NCBI GenBank assembly: GCA_017416505.1
Contig: JAFQCI010000093.1
Span: 1 to 64,000 of the forward strand
Direction: 5' to 3'
DNA: 64,000 nt
DNA from: Lachnospiraceae bacterium
GTDB taxonomy: Bacteria; Bacillota_A; Clostridia; Lachnospirales; Lachnospiraceae
A program made the translations under genes and the position numbers. The notes beneath the pieces were generated by a model that was not told the origin of the DNA, searched no databases, and worked only from the letters and a program-made list of their open reading frames with translations. Every line of letters begins with the position of its first letter. Positions within the stretch are counted from its first letter, which is position 1. Positions 26,616 through 34,177 of this stretch are shown one piece after another.

Positions 26616-28571
26616 TCATTCTTCTTTTTTTGCAAGATAAAGGTTTACAACGAATAGGTCCCCGTTAATTTCCATTTTTAGCTCACCTCCCTGAAGGGAC
26701 ATAAGACTTTGCGCAATGGACAGGCCAAGTCCATTGCCCTGGGTATTTCTTGAGGTATCTCCCCGGACAAATCTTTGTGATAATTCCTCTGCGGAAATAT
26801 TCAACTGATATTTTGAAATATTTTTTAAGGTTATAACACAAAAATCCTGGGTTTCACTAATATTAACATAAAATCTCGTTCCTTCTAATGTATATTTATT
26901 CACATTAGAAAAAAGATTGTCAAGCACACGCCATAAAAGTTTTCCATCCCCTAAAGCAACCTTTGTACCCTCCCCAGGAGTATAAACGGTCTGCAAATGA
27001 ATCTGATTGAATTTATTTTCGTACTCCCCTAGTGCCTGGGACATGATTTCCCCAACATTAATATCTGTTAAGTTTACTTCCATATTTCCTGTGGCTGCCT
27101 TAGACGCCTCTATCACATTATCTGTAAGGTCTTTTAAACGCAGGGACTGTTTATCCACGATAGCCAGATATTCCTTAATCTTAGGATTTTCCACCTCTTC
27201 TTTTTTCATTAAATCTACATAATTAATAATGGATGTAAGTGGAGTTTTTATATCATGAGAAACATTTGTAATCAATTCTACTTTAAGTTGTTCGCTTTTC
27301 ATTTTTTCTGCAATGGCACTTTTTAAGCCCTCTGAAATATGATTAATACATTCTCCATGCTCCCGCACAATGCCATGCATTCCCTTGGTCTCTACCTTGG
27401 CATTTATCTCTCCTTTTTGCAGTTCTTTTGTCACGATATGTATTTTCAAAAATCGAGAATATAAATGCAGGGTATAAATGAATTTTACAATTTCAAACAC
27501 TAAAAACGAAATCACTATACCATCTATGCCAAATGGTATGTGATCTAACAAATATAACAAGTAAATTCCTTCTATAACCGTTGTACCTATAATAATACAT
27601 AATGCGTCCTTTTTTGCATCTGCATTTGCAAACATCGGTTTCATCACTTTCTTTAAGAAAGAGATGATAAAACCTATCATACTATTTTTCTTCCATGTTC
27701 CATTCGCAAATTTTAAAATCAGTGTTTCTATCACTACAATTGCTACAAAGAAACAGGTTAACAATTCCACCAGCATTTCTCCATAAGAAAAATAAGAAAG
27801 CTGATACAGGACGTAGGTTTTATTGGATTCTATTGTTATCGTTACAGCAAATACAATTAAGAACATAAGTAAAAGAAGTTCCAAAGGAATCTTATCTTTC
27901 CATTCTGCGGCAATCCTTTTGTCCTTTTTTAAGCTGGAAGCAAATAGCATTACTGTAAGTACCAGCACCAACACCAGCATAACCGCTATAAATGTTATGA
28001 TTCCATTCATATTGTTATGAATTTTAGAAAACATTCTATAATTATTATATATTGCACCCTCAGATTCAAACACTTTATTCAGATAACTTTCAATATAAAT
28101 ATTGGTTTTCTTCTTTAACCCATTCTCACCATTTTTTATATCATATTCTAATGTTACTGTGTTCACATAATCTACATTCCAATTTGAAAAAGTCTGATAA
28201 GTCTTATCACCTACTTTTACACTAAACTGATAGTTTGAATCCAGAAAATTAGTATTCCTAAAATATGGTACAATGCTCCCACCTGACATTTCATCCAAAT
28301 TCGGTAAAATATTATATTCATGAACCAATGCTTCCTGTTCACTAATTAATTTTCTAGCAATACTTGTATCTTTAAATTCCTCCGCATCGTGAAAAGCCTG
28401 AACCATAAATATCGTAAATACCAAAACCGTTAGGCACAAAGCCAGAAGCACTTCTCTTATATATCTTTGTTTTGCTAAAAAACTTGAAATATTGGAAAAG
28501 CATTTCTTTATTTTCCTATCGTTTGTTTGTTCATTATTTCTTTGTTCATTGTTTTTTTCTTTGCCGTCCAT
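26616..28571 (-). CDS. Large membrane sensor histidine kinase
   Basis: The 651-residue product has a membrane helix at about 42-62, an extracytoplasmic segment (about 65-190), then a cluster of about six further helices (190-380), a HAMP-like linker, and a kinase core. The phosphoacceptor motif is NVSHDIKTPLTSIINY (about residue 430), the N-box LFSNVNKYT and the G-box GNGLGLSIAQSL. The extra helix cluster is common in clostridial kinases. It lies 14 bases after its OmpR-type regulator. No transporter or resistance gene is adjacent, so the signal is unknown. Confidence 0.9.
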   Translation of the reverse strand: MDGKEKNNEQRNNEQTNDRKIKKCFSNISSFLAKQRYIREVLLALCLTVLVFTIFMVQAFHDAEEFKDTSIARKLISEQEALVHEYNILPNLDEMSGGSIVPYFRNTNFLDSNYQFSVKVGDKTYQTFSNWNVDYVNTVTLEYDIKNGENGLKKKTNIYIESYLNKVFESEGAIYNNYRMFSKIHNNMNGIITFIAVMLVLVLVLTVMLFASSLKKDKRIAAEWKDKIPLELLLLMFLIVFAVTITIESNKTYVLYQLSYFSYGEMLVELLTCFFVAIVVIETLILKFANGTWKKNSMIGFIISFLKKVMKPMFANADAKKDALCIIIGTTVIEGIYLLYLLDHIPFGIDGIVISFLVFEIVKFIYTLHLYSRFLKIHIVTKELQKGEINAKVETKGMHGIVREHGECINHISEGLKSAIAEKMKSEQLKVELITNVSHDIKTPLTSIINYVDLMKKEEVENPKIKEYLAIVDKQSLRLKDLTDNVIEASKAATGNMEVNLTDINVGEIMSQALGEYENKFNQIHLQTVYTPGEGTKVALGDGKLLWRVLDNLFSNVNKYTLEGTRFYVNISETQDFCVITLKNISKYQLNISAEELSQRFVRGDTSRNTQGNGLGLSIAQSLMSLQGGELKMEINGDLFVVNLYLAKKEE

Positions 28572-28585
28572 GTCTTCACCCTTTC

Positions 28586-29278
28586 TTATTCACATTTATA
28601 TCCATGCCCCCATACCACTTTGATATGTTCCGGTTCTGCCGGATTGATTTCGATTTTTTCCCGAATATGTCGGATATGTACCGCAACCGTCTTGTCCGTA
28701 CCATCCATATCATAAATAGAATCCTTCCACACCTGCTGATAGATTTCTTTTGAAGAAAATACTTTTCCAGGGCTTCCCGCAAGAAGTTTTAATATTTCAT
28801 ATTCCATCGGTGTAAGTTTTACTTCTTCACCATATATAAATACCTGCTTTAATTCATCATCTATTTCAATTCCATTTACTTTAATGGCAGATACCTTTTT
28901 TACTGCACTTCCCAACATAGTGTATCTTCGCAAATTTGATTTTACCCTTGCAATCACCTCCACTGGATTAAATGGTTTTGTAACATAATCATCCGCCCCC
29001 ACATTAAGCCCTAGAATTTTATCTGTATCTTCACTTTTAGCTGATAAAAAAATAACTGGTAAATTAGATATTTTTCGTATTTCATTCAAAGCACAAATTC
29101 CATCCATTATAGGCATCATGATATCTAACAACGCAAGATGAATTTCATTTTCTCTGATGATATCTATTGCTTCTTTTCCATTATAAGCCTTGAAAACCTT
29201 GATATCTTCTGAAGACAAATATATTTCCAATGCATTTACAATGTCCTTTTCATCATCACAAATTAAAACATTATACAT
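28586..29278 (-). CDS. OmpR-family response regulator
   Basis: The 230-residue product has an N-terminal receiver (LICDDEKDI acidic pair, LALLDIMMPIMDG phosphoacceptor, YVTKPFNPVE) and a C-terminal winged-helix domain (KVFSSKEIYQQVW, TDKTVAVHIRHIREKIE, VVWGHGYKCE). It is transcribed before its kinase as one unit. Regulators of this kind bind direct repeats upstream of target genes. Family 3 repeats at 29323-29393 lie in its leader. Confidence 0.92.
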   Translation of the reverse strand: MYNVLICDDEKDIVNALEIYLSSEDIKVFKAYNGKEAIDIIRENEIHLALLDIMMPIMDGICALNEIRKISNLPVIFLSAKSEDTDKILGLNVGADDYVTKPFNPVEVIARVKSNLRRYTMLGSAVKKVSAIKVNGIEIDDELKQVFIYGEEVKLTPMEYEILKLLAGSPGKVFSSKEIYQQVWKDSIYDMDGTDKTVAVHIRHIREKIEINPAEPEHIKVVWGHGYKCE

Positions 29279-29322
29279 AACCGGTTACCATCCTATCTCC
29301 TATTTTGTATACAAAAATGTTG

Positions 29323-29393
29323 GGGTCAAAAAGTATTTTGACCCATGATACCTACGAATTGCTACGCACTTTGTGCTTCTGGTATCATACACA
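29323..29393. repeat. Hairpin plus short dispersed repeat, copy 2
   Basis: GGGTCAAAA and TTTTGACCC (29323-29331, 29336-29344) form a 9-bp stem. Next to it, ATGATACC and GGTATCAT (29345-29352 and 29381-29388) are an 8-bp inverted pair around ATTGCTACGCAC. The second block matches 5479-5529. It occupies part of the 346-base gap between divergent genes. Confidence 0.5.
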
Positions 29394-29502
29394 TAGAGTA
29401 TAATATTTTATTTCTTTATATACAACTACATAAAAGGTTAAGATTTTATTAATTTCAAAGTTGTATAATATGTAAATCATTTATTTTCTTTTGAAATATA
29501 TG

Positions 29503-29530
29503 TTGACATTCACGAAATATATGGTATACT
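29503..29530 (+). promoter_or_regulatory. Near-consensus SigA promoter of coiled-coil gene
   Basis: TTGACA (29503-29508) and TATACT (29525-29530) are 16 bases apart, about 95 bases before the ATG at 29625. This is the strongest promoter seen by eye in the window, so the gene may be well expressed. Confidence 0.75.
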
Positions 29531-29624
29531 TATGCATATAAAATTTTTTATCATGCCATACAGCATGAATGAATTTTTATAATTGTAAATTAAAACTAAA
29601 ATAAATATGAAAGGAGGCTATCCA

Positions 29625-30347
29625 ATGTTAGATGTAAAAGATATTGAAATACTTCGAAATGTAATTTCAGAAGTAGTAGATGTAAGATTTGATAAAGTTG
29701 AAACCAGGCTTGAGAAAATCGACTCTAGAATTGAAAATGTTGAAAACAAAATCGAGAATCTTGAAACTAAAATTGAAAATCTTGAAACTAGAATTGAAAA
29801 TATCGAAGCCAAACTTGAGAATCTTGAAACTAGAATTGAAAATATCGAAGCCAGACTTGAGAATCTTGAAACTAGAATTGAAAATATCGAAGCCAGACTT
29901 GAGAATGTCGAAAACAGACTCGAGATTGTCGAAGCCAGACTTGAGAATGTCGAAAACAGACTCGAGATTGTCGAAGCCAGACTTGAGAATGTCGAAAACA
30001 GACTCGAGATTGTCGAAGCTAGACTTGAAAATGTCGAAAACAGACTTGAGATTGTCGAAACTGGACTTGAGAATGTCAAAATCAGACTTGAGGTTGTCGA
30101 AACTGAACTTGAGAATGTCAAAATCAGACTTACTGAAATCGATGTTAAACTCATTGAAATCAATGCTGAAATATCAAATATCAAATCTACGATTGAAAAC
30201 GAACTACGACCAAATATCACCATAATAGCAGAAGGTCATTTAACCTTAAACAAGAAAATTAACGAAGTATTTAACATTCGAGATGAACACGAATTACTCT
30301 TTATCCGAATCAACCGTTTAGAAAATGAATTAATAAAAGTTCAATAA
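29625..30347 (+). CDS. Heptad-repeat coiled-coil protein built on a 42-bp DNA repeat
   Basis: ATG at 29625 follows AAAGGAGG with good spacing. The 240-residue product is soluble. Residues about 20-165 are an unbroken coiled coil of heptads such as LENVENR and LEIVEAR, encoded by tandem 42-bp units (two heptads) nearly identical from about 29820 to 30060. The C terminus has IAEGHLTLNKKINEV and a final helical part, seen in many small clostridial coiled-coil proteins of unknown role. The number of repeats probably varies between strains by unequal recombination. No domain suggests catalysis; a scaffold or length-ruler role would be guesswork. Confidence 0.8.
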   Translation: MLDVKDIEILRNVISEVVDVRFDKVETRLEKIDSRIENVENKIENLETKIENLETRIENIEAKLENLETRIENIEARLENLETRIENIEARLENVENRLEIVEARLENVENRLEIVEARLENVENRLEIVEARLENVENRLEIVETGLENVKIRLEVVETELENVKIRLTEIDVKLIEINAEISNIKSTIENELRPNITIIAEGHLTLNKKINEVFNIRDEHELLFIRINRLENELIKVQ

Positions 30348-30619
30348 CATTTCCTAGGAACCATTCAAACAAATAATTAAAGTAAAATATCATTAAAAAT
30401 TTCAGGCATCCACTAAAACTATATCCTAAATTCTATGAAACCTCCTTGGCATTTGAGATAATTTCCTGTTTTCATATTTTTAACCAAAAATATAAGTAAA
30501 ACAGAACAAAACAGGTATTACTTTTTCAAAAATACATATACAAAAGAATATTTCTGTTATACATTCTTCTTTTATATTAACTCTATTGTTAAAATGTATT
30601 TAGCAAAGGAGGGATATAT

Positions 30620-30967
30620 TTGAAACAACAATACCTTGAAATGGGAAATCGAATCAAATTACGCCGAAAGGAACTTAGAATAAAACAAAATGAATTAGCA
30701 GAACTTTTGGATATTTCTAACAACCATATGTCATCAATTGAAACTGGAAAACAAAAACCAAGTATGGATACTTTCATAAAAATCTGTGAAAATTTAAAAG
30801 TTACTCCAGATTATTTACTACTTGGTTGTATGCATATGGTAAATATTCCTCAGGATATCTCTGATAAACTACGACTATGTAGTGAAGAAGATATCACGCT
30901 GGCTAAAAACATAATAGAATTATTAGTAGATAGAAATAAAACTATCTGGAATGATGAGAAAATGTAA
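30620..30967 (+). CDS. XRE-family transcriptional regulator
   Basis: The 115-residue product starts at TTG 30620, 7 bases after AAAGGAGGG. A Cro/C1-type helix-turn-helix covers about residues 8-65 (IKLRRKELRIKQNELAELL, then HMSSIETGKQKPS). The short C terminus (IPQDISDKLRLCSEEDITLA) has no enzyme domain. It lies alone between the coiled-coil gene and the agr-like locus and is followed by a strong terminator. Its target is unknown. Confidence 0.85.
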   Translation: MKQQYLEMGNRIKLRRKELRIKQNELAELLDISNNHMSSIETGKQKPSMDTFIKICENLKVTPDYLLLGCMHMVNIPQDISDKLRLCSEEDITLAKNIIELLVDRNKTIWNDEKM

Positions 30968-30975
30968 AAATCACA

Positions 30976-31011
30976 AAACCGAGGAATCACTTCTTAGTGA
31001 TTCCTCGGTTT
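30976..31011. terminator. Bidirectional terminator between XRE and agrB-like genes
   Basis: Arms AAACCGAGGAATCACT (30976-30991) and AGTGATTCCTCGGTTT (30996-31011) form a perfect 16-bp stem with a 4-base loop. Its A- and T-rich ends serve both convergent genes. Confidence 0.85.
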
Positions 31012-31014
31012 CCG

Positions 31015-31587
31015 CTATTTGCTGTTTTTCACCCGGACTATGCACGGTATTTGCAAGCCTGCGACTAATATAATTCCTATGGAAATACATATCGCATAAG
31101 TTTCCTGTTGGCACAGATATAGTACCAGATTCATTCCATAAAAGAAAAGTGTAATTATTATTGTAGCAATCTTACAACATTTCTTTTCTTCCTGACTCAA
31201 TCTACGATTTTCCGAATCAACAGGACTATGTAACATCAGACTTACCATTGCTATCATCGTTGTTATTATCAGGCCATAATTATATTTTATATAAGAAGAA
31301 ATAATTGTACAGGTAACCAGTAATACACTGGAAATAATTAAACAATACCATGCTTTCCTCGCATGATATCCGCCACTAAATTTTCTTATAAACGTAAATG
31401 GTAGAATAACGACAAAAGATTCTCCAAACCTTCCTATAAAAAAACCAATCATTCCTGCTAAAAATAACGGCGACATGGTAAACAAAATACTATAAAGTGC
31501 ATATTCATACAATTCTCTGTCATCCGGATTTATGGCATCATATCGAACCATCCACGATACCACTACTTCAGCAAAGCGGTAAATCAC
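31015..31587 (-). CDS. AgrB-like peptide-processing membrane protease
   Basis: The 190-residue product has five to six membrane helices. It carries the family catalytic pair in FSGGYHARKAWYC: His75 and Cys82. AgrB proteins cut the C-terminal tail from the AgrD precursor and form the thiolactone or lactone ring of the autoinducer. The GTG start overlaps the agrD stop by four bases (GTGA), so the two are translationally coupled. The gene is the last of the leftward pair and ends just before the bidirectional terminator. Sensor and regulator genes lie divergently at 32133-34153. Confidence 0.92.
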   Translation of the reverse strand: MIYRFAEVVVSWMVRYDAINPDDRELYEYALYSILFTMSPLFLAGMIGFFIGRFGESFVVILPFTFIRKFSGGYHARKAWYCLIISSVLLVTCTIISSYIKYNYGLIITTMIAMVSLMLHSPVDSENRRLSQEEKKCCKIATIIITLFFYGMNLVLYLCQQETYAICISIGIILVAGLQIPCIVRVKNSK

Positions 31588-31736
31588 TTACTGATTCTAA
31601 AGCGTGATAATTCTTTTGGAGCCTTTGGTTGATACGCAATTATACTGGACGCAGAGTTTGCATCTACACGTAAAAATACATTTAAAGCAGTTTTTACAGA
31701 TTTTGCTGCCTTTTCAGACATTAATTTTCTTTCCAC
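31584..31736 (-). CDS. AgrD-like autoinducer peptide precursor, serine type
   Basis: The 50-residue product starts at GTG 31736, 7 bases after AGGAGG. It has an N-terminal amphipathic helix (AAKSVKTALNVFLRV), the variable core DANSASSIIAY, and the conserved tail QPKAPKELSRF that marks clostridial cyclic-lactone precursors. There is no Cys; by analogy Ser31 would close a five-residue lactone ring with Tyr35 (SIIAY). Precise ends are inferred. The gene precedes agrB and follows a promoter carrying three GGTyAAAAA repeats, as expected for autoinduction. Confidence 0.88.
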   Translation of the reverse strand: MERKLMSEKAAKSVKTALNVFLRVDANSASSIIAYQPKAPKELSRFRISK

Positions 31737-31784
31737 GGCTTTTCCTCCTTTCCAAAAAAATTATCCTTGATTGCTACATATAAA

Positions 31785-31859
31785 ATCATACCTCATTCCG
31801 TCGAAAAATGCGAGCGTTTTGCACGAATGGTTAAAAAAGGGTCAAAAATGGTCAAAAAC
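31785..31859 (-). promoter_or_regulatory. agrD promoter with LytTR-type direct repeats
   Basis: On the leftward strand TTGACC (31855-31850) and TTAACC (31834-31829) are 21 bp apart, with a third TTGACC-like unit between them. The second continues as ATTCGTGCAAAA. A weak -35 (TCGCAT, 31813-31808) and a -10 (TATGAT, 31790-31785) follow with a 17-base spacer. The same repeat pair, 16 of 18 bases identical in the second half-site, precedes the vWA gene at 47324. The rest of the 396-base divergent gap is AT-rich; TATAAT at 31903-31908 may belong to the rightward agrA promoter, but no matching -35 is clear. Confidence 0.65.
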
Positions 31860-32132
31860 AGGTGTTTTTACCCATTTTGTGTATGTGTGACAGAATAAAT
31901 TATATAATATATCGACTTAAAATTCAACTTTTAAAAGAATAATTCTGCATTGCATTCTTCTTTTATTTTTCTAATACTGGTAGAATATACCTCAAAAAGG
32001 ATTCACCATCTTTCAAAAACAATTTATGTAAAATAGACAAAATTTTTTTGAACAGAAGTTTCAATAAACTCAATCCAAAATTTCCATTTGTTCCTGTAAA
32101 TATATTTTTGATCGACAAAGGAGGAATTACCA

Positions 32133-32840
32133 ATGAGAATACTTATTTGCGATGATGACGAATTAATCATTACCCAACTGCAAAAATATCTGAAAGAATT
32201 TTTTGAACAAATTCATATAAAATGTCCTGAAATCGTTACTTTTTCAAATGGAGAATCATTGCTCTTGGATACCGGTGAAAAAGACATCCTGTTTCTTGAT
32301 ATCGAAATGCCGGGAATGAATGGAATTTACGTAGGAAATGAATTAAAAAAGAGAAACAAAGACATTATTATTTTCATAGTATCCTCTTACTCTGAATACC
32401 TGGATGAAGCCATGCGTTTTCATGTATTCCGTTATCTTTCCAAACCTTTGGAAAAACAAAGGTTATTTCGTAATCTGAAAGATGCCTTACAGTTTTACAA
32501 TGCCACTACAGTGAAGCTCACCATTGAGACTAAACAGGATACTTACACTGTTCGTACCACGGATATCGTTTTTGTAGAAGCTGATGGTCATACCGTTATC
32601 GTTCATACCATAGAAAGGGATTATGAATCCATACATAATATGCAGTACTGGTCCCATACCCTTCCTAAAAACTGCTTTTTTCAAATACATCGGAGCTATA
32701 TTGTAAACCTAGAACATGTCACAAACTTCGACTGCAATACGGTTCATCTTTACAATAACCAGTTTACTGCTTATATGGCTCGAAGAAATCATTCACAGTT
32801 TAAAGAAGCCTATCTTTTATATTTAGAAAGTACGAGGTGA
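32133..32840 (+). CDS. AgrA-like LytTR response regulator
   Basis: The 235-residue product has a receiver (1-120; ICDDDE acidic group, ILFLDIEMPGMNG phosphoacceptor, YLSKPLEKQR) and a LytTR domain (about 135-235; DIVFVEADGHTVIVHT, CFFQIHRSYIVNLEHV). AAAGGAGGAATTACCA gives a strong ribosome binding site. It should be activated by the adjacent AgrC-like kinase and bind the repeats in front of agrD, and probably those in front of the second vWA gene. Both target links are inferred from repeat similarity. Confidence 0.9.
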   Translation: MRILICDDDELIITQLQKYLKEFFEQIHIKCPEIVTFSNGESLLLDTGEKDILFLDIEMPGMNGIYVGNELKKRNKDIIIFIVSSYSEYLDEAMRFHVFRYLSKPLEKQRLFRNLKDALQFYNATTVKLTIETKQDTYTVRTTDIVFVEADGHTVIVHTIERDYESIHNMQYWSHTLPKNCFFQIHRSYIVNLEHVTNFDCNTVHLYNNQFTAYMARRNHSQFKEAYLLYLESTR

Positions 32841-32845
32841 GTCAG

Positions 32846-34153
32846 ATGGAAGTTTATATTTGCTATTTTTTCTTATATTTAATTGAAGCATTGATTCTTT
32901 GGCAATATGCAACGAATCTCTTTCACTCTAAGTTCAGCAGATTACGGGAAGGACTTCTCTTAACCTTCATTTATATCATTTTATTGTTTATTTTTGCGAA
33001 TCAAAACTTTTTTATAAATGCTATTACTTTTCTTTTTGGTAATTTTATTTTTTTCATTATTATGTATCAGATTAAATGGTACTCTGCACTATTTCACGCA
33101 TTTATAACTACAATAACTATGGGAACAAGTGAGCTTATGGTATTTTCTGCCATGTCCCATTTTGCACCAGATTTCTTTGCAGAAAGAACATACTTTCGAA
33201 ATCTAATTATTCTTTCTGTTTTTAGTAAAACTTTATATTTTTTAACTCTGTATTTTCTTTCTCATATTTTTCAAGAAAAAAAAGAGCAAAAAACAACCCA
33301 TGATAAAGCCTCTCGCTTTTTCTCAATTATTCCAGCTATTTCACTTATTATGATTTTAACATTAATCAATATATGTGTGAATGTAGAACTAACTATATTC
33401 CTTGATTGGATGATTTCCATCAATGCTATTCTTATATTAGCTATCAATGTCTTTATTTTTTCACTAAACAATTACACCCAAAGAAAAAACATAGAATTCA
33501 CAGAAATGCAGTTACTACTCCAAAAAGAATATGATGCATCTCAATACTATAAAATGTTATTAGAGCAAAATGAAAATCACAACATTATCATACACGATAT
33601 TAAAAAACACTTACATTCCATTGCAGCACTAAATCAACGAGGAGAATCTGAACAAATTGATGCCTACATCCAACGCATTACCGAATTTTCAGATTTAAAA
33701 ACTTCGGTTCGTGTTTGTGATAATGACCTTTTAAATGCTATTCTCTGTCGATATATGAAGCAATGCCGGGAATCAGATATTTCTTTCCGCACAGATATTC
33801 GAAGTGGTACTGCCGATTTTATTGACACAGAAGACCTCACAGCATTATTTTGTAATCTTTTAGATAATGCTGTAGACTCCGCTATGAAAATGACGAATTC
33901 CTTTATTGAACTTCACATGAGTAATAAAAGAAATACGACTCTTACCTTAATTACCATGACCAATTCCTGTAGAAGAAATCCTTTTTCTCCGAATTCAAAA
34001 CGATTGGTATCTAATAAAAGCAATCCTTTCCGTCACGGTTTTGGTATGAAAAGCATAGAACGAGTAATTGCCAAATATCAAGGCAATATGGAAATTTATT
34101 ATGATGAGGAAACCCTTACTTTCCACACCATTATCACTTTAAATCATCCTTAA
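32846..34153 (+). CDS. AgrC-like HPK10 sensor kinase
   Basis: The 435-residue product has about six or seven membrane helices (1-210), the phosphoacceptor helix NIIIHDIKKHLHSIAAL (about 250), an N-box ALFCNLLDNAVDSAM and a G-box HGFGMKSIERVI. It should bind the mature peptide outside the cell and phosphorylate the LytTR partner. I start it at ATG 32846 because GAGG lies 8 bases before it; a GTG at 32837 overlaps the regulator stop. It completes a four-gene agr-like system arranged as two divergent pairs. Confidence 0.9.
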   Translation: MEVYICYFFLYLIEALILWQYATNLFHSKFSRLREGLLLTFIYIILLFIFANQNFFINAITFLFGNFIFFIIMYQIKWYSALFHAFITTITMGTSELMVFSAMSHFAPDFFAERTYFRNLIILSVFSKTLYFLTLYFLSHIFQEKKEQKTTHDKASRFFSIIPAISLIMILTLINICVNVELTIFLDWMISINAILILAINVFIFSLNNYTQRKNIEFTEMQLLLQKEYDASQYYKMLLEQNENHNIIIHDIKKHLHSIAALNQRGESEQIDAYIQRITEFSDLKTSVRVCDNDLLNAILCRYMKQCRESDISFRTDIRSGTADFIDTEDLTALFCNLLDNAVDSAMKMTNSFIELHMSNKRNTTLTLITMTNSCRRNPFSPNSKRLVSNKSNPFRHGFGMKSIERVIAKYQGNMEIYYDEETLTFHTIITLNHP

Positions 34154-34177
34154 AAAACTGCTTTGCTGTCATTTCCT

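Noticed and set aside
29820..30060. Regular 42-bp repeats considered as a CRISPR array
   Set aside because: No spacers exist between units; they are adjacent coding repeats.
29618..30225. Long open frames on both strands over the coiled-coil gene
   Set aside because: They are by-products of the 42-bp repeat and lack ribosome binding sites; the rightward frame from 29625 has promoter, ribosome binding site and heptads.
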